Assembly (NCBI GenBank): GCA_963682085.1
Contig: OY821614.1
Location: 868,001 to 932,000, forward strand
Reading direction: 5' to 3'
DNA: 64,000 nucleotides
Origin: Thiodubiliella sp900128405
GTDB lineage: Bacteria > Pseudomonadota > Gammaproteobacteria > PS1 > Pseudothioglobaceae
A program made the position numbers and the translations under genes. Under the pieces are notes generated by a model. The model did no database searches, was not told the origin of the DNA, and worked only from the letters and a program-made list of their open reading frames with translations. Below are positions 34,091 through 43,434 of this stretch, one piece after another; within the stretch, counting starts at the first letter, position 1, and each line of letters begins with the position of its first letter.

Positions 34091-34847
34091 TTTTTACACT
34101 CCCTAAGTTTGTAGATACAATTCACCCATCAATACCGATTTTCCACCATTGCCGAATAATACAAATAAGCAAGCATTAAGCTTTCACAATCTTATTACCC
34201 CACAAAAATGCACAATCTCAACAAAGTAATATCTACTTATCAATAAAAATCCCAACCAATGATACGCCAAAGTATTCAAACATATTACCCGTATAGTAAA
34301 GACCTGTATAAATATGATTAATAAAATTATCTCGCCCTTCCAATACAGCTTTATTTACACAAGATAGGAAAGGGTTTGCAATTATCCTGATGTTTAAAGT
34401 CTAGCTTCGGGAAGGGTTATAAACCCTTCCCTACTTTGGCGCCATTGTCCCTATAAAAGTCACAGGTGTTGATACAATTGATTAGTAACGACAATCGCCA
34501 AACCGATACCGATCTCATCTACAGCGAACAAAAAACCAGCAGTTCTGCCACATTAAAGCCTGATACGCTATTTCTAACTATTTGATGGACACCCTAAAAT
34601 GCGAAAGTATGAGAGTGATTGGATACTTATACATTACACTCACCAATTGTTATATCTTTTCTCTAAAACCCTAAGTATGTGCTCCCAAGCATAGTGTGGG
34701 AACGAGAAATTATTACCTTATTACAACCCTTTTTTATTGTGTATAATCTCTAATATATTAAATTATAGATTTGTGCACTCTTATTTTGTTTACCCCTGCT
34801 AATTTTTAATTTTAACTTTTTTTTATTTTTTAAACTTGGAATTCGTT
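34091..34847. other. Repeat-rich intergenic region before the giant cadherin-like gene
   Basis: 757 bases without a convincing gene. It contains a MITE-like terminus (34303-34325), the GGAAGGGTT element at 34361-34437, the CATAGTGTGGGAACGAG motif at 34690-34706 and a perfect TATAAT at 34742-34747 that may be the -10 box of the following gene. Confidence 0.6.
34361..34437. repeat. GGAAGGGTT repeat pair with flanks shared with 24601-24645
   Basis: A degenerate copy (GGAAAGGGTTTGCAATTATCC) is followed by an inverted copy (GGGAAGGGTTATAAACCCTT). The sequence leading into the latter (TTTAAAGTCTAGCTTCGGG) closely matches CTAAAGTCCAGCTTTGGG at about 24606, so a longer unit was copied upstream of both cadherin-like genes. 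Confidence 0.65.
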
Positions 34848-37800
34848 ATGACTATTTTAAATCGTTACACCACTACCATCTTGCTATCTCTAACCCTACT
34901 CGCTTCTCAGGCGTTTGCGGTTAATACACTTGGGGCTAATCAAGTTACTGCTAATATTGCTACTACACCGGCTGTACAGGCAACAACAACTTTGGGTCCT
35001 CTTACTATTACCTCAAAGGTAGGCACTGTTGGTGGATGGAAAGGGGAGAGGGTTGATGATGGTCATCAACAACCTCTCCTTACTTCGGCTGATGGCAATA
35101 ATACGCTTGGTTTTAATATTGCAAATATTGTCTCTCCTCATACTTGTGACGCATCATACAGCCATTCAAGGTTAGAGTTTAGTTATATCTGTCATCGGAA
35201 TAATGATAACCCAATTACTTATAATTCGGTAGCCAAAGATCTTATAGCTAGTAATCTTTTCCAGTCAGTTACGGGTGGAAGTGAAACTGAATTGCCAAAT
35301 CCAACAAGGGTAACCAAACACTTTACAGGTGGTGTGAACGCTACTGCTGGAACTGCTCAAGTAGTTGATTTCGAACCTACAGAGGCTAACGCTGCAAATA
35401 TTGTTTATAAAATAACAATAAACGCCAAGGAATACACTTACACAACCACAGGATCTGATTCTGTGGCAACGATTGTAAGTAATTTACAAACCACAGTTAA
35501 CGCAGACCCTGTTGTTACTTGCACAAACCAAAATACAAAATTAACTTGTAACGCTAATGTCGCTGGCACCCCCTTCACCTACGCTGCCAGCGTCATCACT
35601 TCATTTACCATTGCCTCCACCAACATTATTACCATTTTCGAAGGCACCAGCGACACTCACACCCTTGTTGCTAATGACACTACTGCAATTTTTAACATCA
35701 TTGAAAACACCAGTAACTTATTTAGCCTTAATGGCAGCACCCTCTCATTCGACGGTGTTGCCACTGACTTAGAAAGCAATGTTAAATCCTACACCGTCAA
35801 AGTCAAAGCCAGTATTGGCACTGGTACTGATAAAAACACTGAACAAACCATTATCGTTAAACTAGGCGATATTAACGACAATACCCCTACCGATATCGTC
35901 CTCAGTGGTGGCAATTTAGAGGCGAAAGAGAGGGATTATTATTTGCAAGCCCTTGATAATATTAATGTTGTATTTCTAGTTGGCAACCTCAGTGCAATAG
36001 ACGCCGACACCACGGATACCTTTACTTTTTCCTTGGAAAATGATACAGGTAAGTTTTTCAAGATTATTGACGATACCAAACTAAGGCTTATCGGTGCTAT
36101 TGATTATGAGAAGGATAAAACCAAAAGTGTTGATGTTAGAGTAACAGATGCCGCAGGTCATGAATATGTAGAAACAGTAACTATAACGATTACAGATATA
36201 AATGACTCACTGCCTTCATATCCCAAACTCAGCACCTTAACCATTGTTGAAGGCACTGTCGCTAACACCCAAATTGCCACCGCCTCTGCTACCGATCCCG
36301 ATGCCAATACAGAATTTCATTATGATTTTCTCGATGGTGCCCCAGGTGAATTTAACCATGATAAGTTTTCAATCACTTCAGATGGTAAATTATTCATTAC
36401 CGAAATGGTTGACTCTACCGTCAAAAGCTCCTATAAAATTAGAATTCGCGTTCGTGATGGACTTCTTGGTACTCCTGGGGTGCACGATCGTTCGACACAA
36501 TTTATTTTAACCGTAAAACCAATCCTTACCATCACCTCTAGCAACACCCTATACGCAAACGAAGGTGTGAACAATACCACTCACACTCTTGTTGCCAACG
36601 ATACCGAAGCCACTTTTAGTATCATTGAAGACACCAGTAACTTATTTAGTATTGATGGACAAACCCTAACCTTCAACGGCACCACCGCCAACTTTGAAAG
36701 CAACACAAAATCCTACACCGTCAAAGTCAAAGCCAGCACTGGCATTGTTACTGGCAAAAACGCCGAACAAACCATTACCGTCAATCTTACTGATCTCAAC
36801 GATGAAACCCCTACCGCCATTAACCTCACAGGCAACCACACCATTGCTGAAAACACCACCATTGGCACCGAACTAGGTACACTCTCTGCCACTGATGCTG
36901 ATGCGGGCGATACCTTTACCTACACCAGTAGCAACACCACCTTTACCCTTGACAACAACAAACTCAAACTCAACGCCGCTCTAGACTATGAAACTTCCAC
37001 CAGTCTCAGCACCACCATTACCGTAACCGATAGCAATAACCATTCATTCGACAAACACTTTACCATCACCATCACCGATATCAACGACATTACCCCTAGT
37101 AATATCCAACTTAGCACTACGAGTATTGCCGATGGTGCAACAACTGGTACTACCGTTGCCACCATCTCAGCCACCGATATAGATACCACAGGCGAGACCA
37201 TGACTTACACCCTCAGTGGCACTGATGCGACCAGTTTCAGTATCAATGGTAACCAATTAAAAATGGCACAAGATGTTGATCTTGACACTAAATCCAGTTA
37301 CAGCATTAGCATTACTGTTTCTGATGGCGTAAATACTTCTACTGCTATGGACTTTAGCCTTAGCGTAAGCCAACTTGTCATCACCTCATCAGCCACAGTT
37401 ATCGCAACTGAAAATACCGAAAAAGAGATCAATCTTACTACCAATAAAAGCGGTGCAAGTTTTGCTATCACAGGCGGTGCAGATAAGGATAAATTCAGCC
37501 TTAGTGGTGCAACACTTGTCTTTGAAGCCACAGACTTTGAAGCCAGAGCTGATGATAACACCTATGAAGTTGAGATTACCGCCAGCAAAGCAGGCAAAAA
37601 CAACACCACTCAAGTATTTGTAGTTACTTTGACCGACCTTAACGATGAATCCCCCACCGACATCACCTTCATAAACAACCTCAACATTGCTGAAAACACC
37701 GCCGCTAACACCAATTTAGGCACACTCTCTACCATTGATGCTGATGCGGGAGATACCTTTACCTACACCTTAGTAAACAACACTGCGGCTTACTTTGCTA

Positions 37801-39221
37801 TTGACGGCAACACGCTAAAACTTGCTAAAACTGTAGATTATGAAACCACCAAAAATCTCAGTATCACAATTAAAGTAACCGATGCCAATTTACATACCTT
37901 TAGTAAAAGCTTTGACTTTACCATTACCAATATTGACGACACTGCCCCTACCAACATTCAACTAAGTAACGACATCCTTATCAAAGGTCAAGTTGCCGAT
38001 ACCTTAATTGGCACACTATCAGCAAATGATGCAGACACTGCCACCCTTAGTTTCAGCGTAAGCGATACCACTAGCTTCAAAATTGATGGTAATAAGTTAA
38101 AAACCAAAATCAGTATTGACACTGTTGGCAATATGGACATCAACATCACTGCCGATGATGGCACTAACACCCCCGCCACACAAGCCTTTACTATTGCCGT
38201 AATAACCGATATCCCCGACATCACTCCAGTGATTAAGCAATTCACCGTAACCCAAGGTAGCAATCAAGGTCGGGTGATTAGTAAAACAGGCGGAGTCGTT
38301 ACTGTCCACGCTACAGTAATCGCAGAGACTTATGAGTGGAGCAGTGTCGATGTTACTGATACAAGTGCTAGTGGCGATACAATATTTGTTTTTGACCCTG
38401 CCAATACAGATGCTGGCATTCTAACAATTACATTAAAGGCTATAACTAACACCCATTCATCAGAAAGAGTGTTGCAACTTGAATTAATGGCAGAAAGTGT
38501 CAGCAATGGTGATGATGACGGCGATGGTATTTCCAACAACAAAGACAACAATACCGCAATCAATAAAATCCAAGTGGATACAGGGAAAACCATCACTAGC
38601 CTAACAGGCACTAGAATATTGTTAGGTGCAATGGGCAAAGATTCTAGTCGTTTAACCCTTACACAAATGCAACAATATATCACCGACAATAATTTACCTA
38701 ATAAGTCCAGTGATACATCAACCACTGGCGATATTTATGATTATGTCGTTGAAGGCTTAAGTGCTGGTGCTACCACCGTAGTGATTGTTGAACTCACTAC
38801 TGCAATCCCTGCAAATGCAGAGTTGCGTAGATATTCATTAGTCACTGGCTGGGCTAATTTTGAAGTTGATGCTAGTAACACAATTCACACCAAAACAAGC
38901 ACAACTTGCGCCGATAATAGCACTTGGGAGACTGGATTAACCACAGGTGCAACTTGCCTTAGACTAACCATCAAAGACGGTGGTGCAAACGATACCGATG
39001 GCGACCAAACCGACAACACTGGTAATGCTAACGGTGTGATTGCAAGCACCATTTCAATCGCAGTGCCTCCCACTACAAATTCTAGTGGTGGTGGTGGTGG
39101 TGGTGGTGGTGGTTGTGTTTACAATCCTAATGCACCAGCTAGATTTGATATGGGCTTTATTTTGTTAATGGTGTTAAGTGCTTATTACCTAATTAGAAGA
39201 AAACGCCAGTTTATTCGTTAA
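34848..39221 (+). CDS. Giant secreted cadherin-repeat protein with JDVT-type C-terminal sorting tail
   Basis: 1457 aa from ATG at 34848; an earlier TTG is in frame but ATG gives a clean signal peptide (LLSLTLLASQAFAV). After a unique N-domain come about eight cadherin-like repeats with DADAGDTF, DYET and DLND/DIND calcium-type motifs. A module with 'VTQGSNQGRVISKTGG' and a pre-tail domain (LRLTIKDGGANDTDG) follow, both shared with the 572-aa protein. The tail has nine consecutive glycines, CVYNPNAP, a helix and RRKRQF. It is probably exported by Sec, processed at the tail and displayed or released as an adhesin. Downstream lies a decayed protease gene. Confidence 0.82.
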   Translation: MTILNRYTTTILLSLTLLASQAFAVNTLGANQVTANIATTPAVQATTTLGPLTITSKVGTVGGWKGERVDDGHQQPLLTSADGNNTLGFNIANIVSPHTCDASYSHSRLEFSYICHRNNDNPITYNSVAKDLIASNLFQSVTGGSETELPNPTRVTKHFTGGVNATAGTAQVVDFEPTEANAANIVYKITINAKEYTYTTTGSDSVATIVSNLQTTVNADPVVTCTNQNTKLTCNANVAGTPFTYAASVITSFTIASTNIITIFEGTSDTHTLVANDTTAIFNIIENTSNLFSLNGSTLSFDGVATDLESNVKSYTVKVKASIGTGTDKNTEQTIIVKLGDINDNTPTDIVLSGGNLEAKERDYYLQALDNINVVFLVGNLSAIDADTTDTFTFSLENDTGKFFKIIDDTKLRLIGAIDYEKDKTKSVDVRVTDAAGHEYVETVTITITDINDSLPSYPKLSTLTIVEGTVANTQIATASATDPDANTEFHYDFLDGAPGEFNHDKFSITSDGKLFITEMVDSTVKSSYKIRIRVRDGLLGTPGVHDRSTQFILTVKPILTITSSNTLYANEGVNNTTHTLVANDTEATFSIIEDTSNLFSIDGQTLTFNGTTANFESNTKSYTVKVKASTGIVTGKNAEQTITVNLTDLNDETPTAINLTGNHTIAENTTIGTELGTLSATDADAGDTFTYTSSNTTFTLDNNKLKLNAALDYETSTSLSTTITVTDSNNHSFDKHFTITITDINDITPSNIQLSTTSIADGATTGTTVATISATDIDTTGETMTYTLSGTDATSFSINGNQLKMAQDVDLDTKSSYSISITVSDGVNTSTAMDFSLSVSQLVITSSATVIATENTEKEINLTTNKSGASFAITGGADKDKFSLSGATLVFEATDFEARADDNTYEVEITASKAGKNNTTQVFVVTLTDLNDESPTDITFINNLNIAENTAANTNLGTLSTIDADAGDTFTYTLVNNTAAYFAIDGNTLKLAKTVDYETTKNLSITIKVTDANLHTFSKSFDFTITNIDDTAPTNIQLSNDILIKGQVADTLIGTLSANDADTATLSFSVSDTTSFKIDGNKLKTKISIDTVGNMDINITADDGTNTPATQAFTIAVITDIPDITPVIKQFTVTQGSNQGRVISKTGGVVTVHATVIAETYEWSSVDVTDTSASGDTIFVFDPANTDAGILTITLKAITNTHSSERVLQLELMAESVSNGDDDGDGISNNKDNNTAINKIQVDTGKTITSLTGTRILLGAMGKDSSRLTLTQMQQYITDNNLPNKSSDTSTTGDIYDYVVEGLSAGATTVVIVELTTAIPANAELRRYSLVTGWANFEVDASNTIHTKTSTTCADNSTWETGLTTGATCLRLTIKDGGANDTDGDQTDNTGNANGVIASTISIAVPPTTNSSGGGGGGGGGCVYNPNAPARFDMGFILLMVLSAYYLIRRKRQFIR

Positions 39222-39297
39222 ATTTTTTAGCTAATAAACAATAAGGGCCGCTATTTTAGCGGCCCTTATTGTTTGGGCTTTGGTTTATTTTTTTTAA
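39219..39297 (+). pseudogene. Decayed 5' end of the sorting-protease gene
   Basis: The sequence right after the giant gene aligns with the first ~75 bp of the protease gene at 26581-26655: KFF-stop-stop-TIRAAILAALIVWALVYFF here versus KFLADKQFWAAILAAPVVW there. Two stops and early termination show it is inactive. Its position relative to the substrate tail is the same as in the intact pair, implying that the substrate-protease unit was duplicated. Confidence 0.75.
39240..39270. terminator. Perfect 14-bp hairpin inside the protease remnant
   Basis: AATAAGGGCCGCTA and TAGCGGCCCTTATT flank a TTT loop. It lies between convergent genes and could act as a bidirectional terminator, although no strong T-run follows. 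The palindrome arose within degenerate protease-gene sequence. Confidence 0.55.
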
Positions 39298-39324
39298 AGT
39301 GGCATTAGACTTTGGTGAATGACA

Positions 39325-39882
39325 TTAAACGATACTACTTGTTGCTTCATATACACCAGTAACGATGGAAATGTAAATTGCTGTGGTGATGAAAGTTCCA
39401 GAGATAATGCCAATGAGGATGTTTTTAAGTTTGATGTTGATAACAGATAGGAAATAGATTAGCACATTGATTGAAACACCGGGGATGAAGCATAGGGAGA
39501 AAATAATGGGGATTTCTTTGTTTTTGATTTTTTGCTCAAATTGAAGGATTTTTTCTGGCACTTTAAAATTAAGTTTATGGGAAAAATGATAGATAATCAG
39601 GCAATAACTGATAATAGCAATTTGAATGGCAAAAAATACTTGAATAAAGGAAAAAAGATAGATACCTGCTAATAAGAATGCAGTGCCCGGCAATAGGGTC
39701 AACCCCCTGACAATCAGAATTAAAATATAACCAATATAGGCAACTAAAAAATGTTGCTCGGTTAAAACTGCCTTAATCATTGCAGGATTAAATTGAGAAT
39801 TTGTGAAATACAAGTAAGCAATAAAGACGATATTGGCAGTAATAAAAGCATAAAACAGGTATTTTTTGTTAGTATTTTTCAT
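39325..39882 (-). CDS. VTT/SNARE-associated (TVP38/DedA-like) membrane protein
   Basis: 185 aa with about five membrane helices. The motif RGLTLLPGTAFLLAGIYLF near residues 59-77 and a second FIPGVSINVLIYF segment near residues 133-145 match the VTT fold, a family of lipid scramblase or undecaprenyl-phosphate flippase type proteins. It is the last gene of an operon with two ATP-grasp proteins; its start overlaps the upstream gene by 14 bp. The substrate is unknown. Confidence 0.7.
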   Translation of the reverse strand: MKNTNKKYLFYAFITANIVFIAYLYFTNSQFNPAMIKAVLTEQHFLVAYIGYILILIVRGLTLLPGTAFLLAGIYLFSFIQVFFAIQIAIISYCLIIYHFSHKLNFKVPEKILQFEQKIKNKEIPIIFSLCFIPGVSINVLIYFLSVINIKLKNILIGIISGTFITTAIYISIVTGVYEATSSIV

Positions 39883-40768
39883 TATCGGTAATCTCTATTT
39901 TATTTAATTGTTGATAAAAATCATGCAAATCTTCTTTTTCTCCATATCTAGGTTTGTCATGCATTTTTAGAAAGGGGCGAGAATTGAGCTCTAAAAAAAT
40001 GCAGGTTTGTGCATTAAAATCAACCTCAATGCCTTGCTCACAAATCACATCAATACCAAGAATATTGGCATCAAAAAAAGTGAGTATTTTCTTCAAATCT
40101 TGTTGATTTTGTTCGGTTAAAACTTTTTTATCAATGATTTCAACGCTAGCACCTAATTTCAATGCTATTTTTTGATGCAAATACACTTTTTGCCCCGCCT
40201 CAGGCACACTAGAAAGGCACATTTTTTGTTGTTTTAAATATCGTTTAATGGCTAAATTTTTAGGAATAGGATAAACAATCGGCAGTAAATCCATTCTTGT
40301 TCTAATCAAATTTTCATCATCAATTAGTTGACTTATATTGCTCGTGCTGTTGCCGACAACAAAAGGCGGGTAACGCCTAAGGATAGACATTACACCAAAT
40401 TTGGTCATCACCACACGATAATTTTTACCCAATAAATATTGCTCGATGATACTCACTGGCCACCATTTTTTAACGCCAATACTGGCTTTTAGTAATGCGG
40501 CGTTATTATTAATGGGGAAATATGCACCTCTGGAAAAACCGCCAACATTGGGTTTAATCACCAAAGGGAAGGCGTGTGTTTTGGCAAATTTTAAGGCATT
40601 GATTGGGTTAATAAAGGTGCTACCTTGTGCATACGGTAGATTGTTTTGTGCAAAAGCCGTTCGTGCCTGTGATTTAGAACGGCAGGCACGACGCACCTCA
40701 AGTGGATTGTAATCGCTACAACCTGGTAAAAAAAATCGTGATAAAAATTGATGTAGCCAAGATTTCAT
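39869..40768 (-). CDS. ATP-grasp ligase-like protein, cyanophycin-synthetase/GshF type
   Basis: 299 aa. The early ATP-grasp lysine region is FPLVIKPNVGGFSRG near residue 71. The C-terminal metal-binding block is 'GIDVICE' followed by 'FLELNSRPFLKMHDKP' near residue 263, resembling the EVNxxPG(L)RMH ending of cyanophycin synthetase and related amino-acid ligases. Such enzymes join a carboxylate to an amine through an acyl-phosphate. It overlaps the next ATP-grasp gene by ATGA. The product is not predictable. Confidence 0.72.
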   Translation of the reverse strand: MKSWLHQFLSRFFLPGCSDYNPLEVRRACRSKSQARTAFAQNNLPYAQGSTFINPINALKFAKTHAFPLVIKPNVGGFSRGAYFPINNNAALLKASIGVKKWWPVSIIEQYLLGKNYRVVMTKFGVMSILRRYPPFVVGNSTSNISQLIDDENLIRTRMDLLPIVYPIPKNLAIKRYLKQQKMCLSSVPEAGQKVYLHQKIALKLGASVEIIDKKVLTEQNQQDLKKILTFFDANILGIDVICEQGIEVDFNAQTCIFLELNSRPFLKMHDKPRYGEKEDLHDFYQQLNKIEITDNEKY

Positions 40769-41571
40769 AATTCAACTTTTGATTGATAGTGCTTAATGAT
40801 TTTCTTAAAAAATACAAAGCGATTAAAATGTTGTTTGGGTATGGATTTGCTTGCTTTAACCAGATGATACATACTGTCTTTAATGAATCGATGCTTGGCT
40901 TTTTTAGACAGTTTATTGTCCAATAAATTGATAGGAAAAGGAGCGAATAAATTAACTTCAATAATATGAAACAACCCTGCTAATAAATCGGCTCTAGAAT
41001 TAACCTTAAGCCCAACTCTGGCAATGCGAAAATCGGGCAATGCTTGCAGGTGTAAAGTGATTTTTTTGAGTTCATTTTGACTAAAAGTATCGCTACAATC
41101 TTGATAAATAACATTGGAATTATAAATGCTGTTAATGGGATAACGATCGTCTGATTGGTTAATCGACTGGGTAATAGTTAGCACTGCAAGGTGTTGTGGA
41201 TTGTCAGTATCCCGAATGTAGAAAATCTCATATTCATACGATTCAGCTGCTACCTGTTGGACAATATAGGGAATTTTGCTTTTTATTTGAACAGTTAAAA
41301 AATCTTCTTTTGTGTCAATTCTCACAATGCCGTTAGAATTTTGCCCCCATTCTGGTTTTAAAAATACAGGGAATTCAGTGGGCATATGATTTTTATCAAA
41401 ATAATATTGTTGCAATCGCCATTTTAAAGGGATGTGTTCATCTATATCGATTTTAGAATAAAGGCCTTTTTCTTTGTTATACCACTCGGCATTAATCTGA
41501 AAATAATACCATGGCGGAATACCAAGGCGTATTGACCAAAGAATATAGTGGAAAATTAATCTAAATGTCAA
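40765..41571 (-). CDS. Second ATP-grasp-like protein
   Basis: 268 aa. It shows the ATP-grasp core FPVFLKPEWGQNSNGIVRI (residues ~48-66), then VQQVAAESYEYEIFYIRD, where the adenine-contacting segment lies, and a late 'FHIIEVNLFAPFPINL' that replaces the usual E-x-N metal motif. The N-terminal pre-ATP-grasp domain is reduced. It is coupled by ATGA overlaps on both sides to a small ORF upstream and the other ATP-grasp gene downstream. It may form a complex or act on the same product. The call is by motif only. Confidence 0.65.
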   Translation of the reverse strand: MTFRLIFHYILWSIRLGIPPWYYFQINAEWYNKEKGLYSKIDIDEHIPLKWRLQQYYFDKNHMPTEFPVFLKPEWGQNSNGIVRIDTKEDFLTVQIKSKIPYIVQQVAAESYEYEIFYIRDTDNPQHLAVLTITQSINQSDDRYPINSIYNSNVIYQDCSDTFSQNELKKITLHLQALPDFRIARVGLKVNSRADLLAGLFHIIEVNLFAPFPINLLDNKLSKKAKHRFIKDSMYHLVKASKSIPKQHFNRFVFFKKIIKHYQSKVEL

Positions 41572-41834
41572 CTAATCCCCCTAGACATTGAAGGCGTATT
41601 GGCACATAAATACATACGATTGCTAAAGTTAGGATGATGAATATCAGAGGGAAATTTTAAATATTGCCTTATCCAAGCAGATATAAAATGCTGAGATTGA
41701 GAAAATTTTGCACTTAAATTAAGCTTTTCTTTTAATGCTTTAGCACTCTGATGGTTGATAAAGTTTTCAGATTTTTCAAAACTTAAAACATCTAAAATAT
41801 CAGCTATTTTTGATAGAAATTTTTGCCCTAGCAT
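41568..41834 (-). CDS. Hypothetical 88-aa protein coupled to ATP-grasp genes
   Basis: I do not recognise it. It is soluble and helical in the first half (KALKEKLNLSAKFSQSQHFI), with a C-terminal stretch NRMYLCANTPSMSRGIS. The stop overlaps the start of the ATP-grasp gene (ATGA). It could be the truncated N-terminal domain of a larger enzyme or a carrier/substrate protein for the ligases; both are guesses. It is separated from the upstream DoxX-like gene by 6 bp. Confidence 0.5.
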   Translation of the reverse strand: MLGQKFLSKIADILDVLSFEKSENFINHQSAKALKEKLNLSAKFSQSQHFISAWIRQYLKFPSDIHHPNFSNRMYLCANTPSMSRGIS

Positions 41835-41840
41835 TAATTA

Positions 41841-42338
41841 TTAAGATTTTCTATTAATCAATAATAAAACAATACCCAAAACAAAAATAGACAGTGCTGC
41901 ATTTGCCAATGCCGTATCTGTGCATAAACCGGGAGCGGAAAATACTGCCTGGCAAGCCGCTTCATTGTCCACTGACCAAGTTGGATGCCAGCCCAATGGC
42001 GTAAGCAAATGGAAAAATATCGCACCCGTCATTACCACTGATGCCATCAATCCGCCAATACAGTGAAGTTTAGCCCTATGTTTCCATAAAACAATCGGAG
42101 CAAGCAACACCAAGGCAGTTGCCAACTCTGCTAAACCAATAAAAACTGCACCATATTCAGTAAACAGTTCACCCAATGTAGTATTTAGAGTCTCCCCTAT
42201 CCAAGTGCCGACGGTGCTAAAAATATGTTGGGGCTCTAAGGCGGTTTTATCAAATTTATAAAACAATGAACCGATAAAAACCTTTGATATCCATAAGGCA
42301 ATTATCCAACTAATTGTAATTCTAATTATATTGTTCAT
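41841..42338 (-). CDS. DoxX-like four-helix membrane protein
   Basis: 165 aa with four predicted helices (about residues 7-25, 60-85, 97-115 and 145-162). GLAELATALVLLAPIVLW matches the second DoxX helix pattern. The loop before the last helix has two cysteines (AACQAVFSAPGLCTD) that could form a periplasmic disulfide. The function of this subgroup is unknown. It precedes the ATP-grasp operon on the same strand and may be co-transcribed. Confidence 0.65.
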   Translation of the reverse strand: MNNIIRITISWIIALWISKVFIGSLFYKFDKTALEPQHIFSTVGTWIGETLNTTLGELFTEYGAVFIGLAELATALVLLAPIVLWKHRAKLHCIGGLMASVVMTGAIFFHLLTPLGWHPTWSVDNEAACQAVFSAPGLCTDTALANAALSIFVLGIVLLLINRKS

Positions 42339-42365
42339 ATTTTTTGTGTTTTATTTAAAATGTAA

Positions 42366-43430
42366 TTATAAACGCTTTAACACTGCACCAGAATCCAAAG
42401 TCGCTTTTATTATTTCAGCGGCCTCAACTAATGAAGTGGCTTTTTTAGTATGCCATAAAACCAAACTTGCAGCCAAAACCAAGCCATCATAAAACAGCCC
42501 TTTTTCCCCTGAAAGCGCTGCTTTGCCCAAGTCAACTGTATAATTTGCCAATTTTTCAATGTCATTTTCAACACTCAACCCTTCAGGAAACGCAATTGCA
42601 CGCAATGTTTGCTCAATGCCGAGCGATTTAGGGTCAATATCCACCCTACCTTGCTCAGTTAAACCTTGGTAAGAAATCATCAATCCTTTTTGACGAAGCG
42701 AAGGAATTACCCCACCTTCAACGCCACGCACCAATAATGCACTGTCCATACCACTGGCGTTCACCAAATGCGCATAAATCGGCGGATAAGGTTTGTGCAC
42801 ATAGCCCAAAATTGAGTGTGTGATTTTGCCACGCAAAGGTGCAATCAGCGTTTCTACAGTATTAATCACAGTGCGTTTAATCAATCTACCACGCAGTGGC
42901 ACCAAGTCATGCAGACCTTGGCAATAATTGGCTTGGTCAATATAACTCCAGCCAATTGATGGGGTTTCTAATCGAGTTTTTGCTTGTGCAGTTGAATGAT
43001 TAACATCCAAACCCAAAGCCTCGTTAATATGGCGATGAGTCAATCCAAACTTTGGCGACACACCATCCAATCCATGAATAATTGTGGGCAACCCAAGCTC
43101 AGCCAACAAAGGCGGTAAAAATGATGACACGGGAATAGAGCGATTATAGCCACTATAAGGGTCGCCCAAATCCACTAACTCATCCACCTCAACCTGTTGC
43201 CTATCGCTCTCTGCAAGAATAGCCGCTAAAATACCTTCGTTCTCGTCCATGGTTTCTCGCTTCATCCGTAAAGCAATCAAAAAGATAGCCGATTGCACAT
43301 CGTCAATTTCGCCACGCAATATACCTTGCATACCTGCTTTAGCCTCTTCAAGATCGATATTTTTACTTAAATCAGGCCCTGTTGCTATACGCTGAATAAT
43401 TGAATGCATTAATGTTTGAGAAGTTTTCAT
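42366..43430 (-). CDS. TrpD2/YbiB-like phosphoribosyltransferase-family protein
   Basis: 354 aa from ATG at 43430 (MKTSQTLMHSIIQRIATGP); a longer frame exists but its 23 extra residues are hydrophobic and antisense-like to the Rieske gene end. The fold is glycosyl transferase family 3: the helical N-domain GEIDDVQSAIFLIALRMK and then 'LGDPYSGYNRSIPVSSFLPPLLAELG' and the VRGVEGGVIPS segment. Key glycine-rich PRPP residues of true TrpD (GTGGD) are replaced by GDPYSGY, so tryptophan synthesis is unlikely. It lies 5 bp after the Rieske gene; the pairing suggests a shared, unknown role. Confidence 0.75.
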   Translation of the reverse strand: MKTSQTLMHSIIQRIATGPDLSKNIDLEEAKAGMQGILRGEIDDVQSAIFLIALRMKRETMDENEGILAAILAESDRQQVEVDELVDLGDPYSGYNRSIPVSSFLPPLLAELGLPTIIHGLDGVSPKFGLTHRHINEALGLDVNHSTAQAKTRLETPSIGWSYIDQANYCQGLHDLVPLRGRLIKRTVINTVETLIAPLRGKITHSILGYVHKPYPPIYAHLVNASGMDSALLVRGVEGGVIPSLRQKGLMISYQGLTEQGRVDIDPKSLGIEQTLRAIAFPEGLSVENDIEKLANYTVDLGKAALSGEKGLFYDGLVLAASLVLWHTKKATSLVEAAEIIKATLDSGAVLKRL

Positions 43431-43434
43431 TATT

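Noticed and set aside
34836..34847. TTG start four codons before the giant cadherin-like gene ATG
   Set aside because: ATG at 34848 gives a standard signal peptide, and the TTG has no ribosome-binding site.
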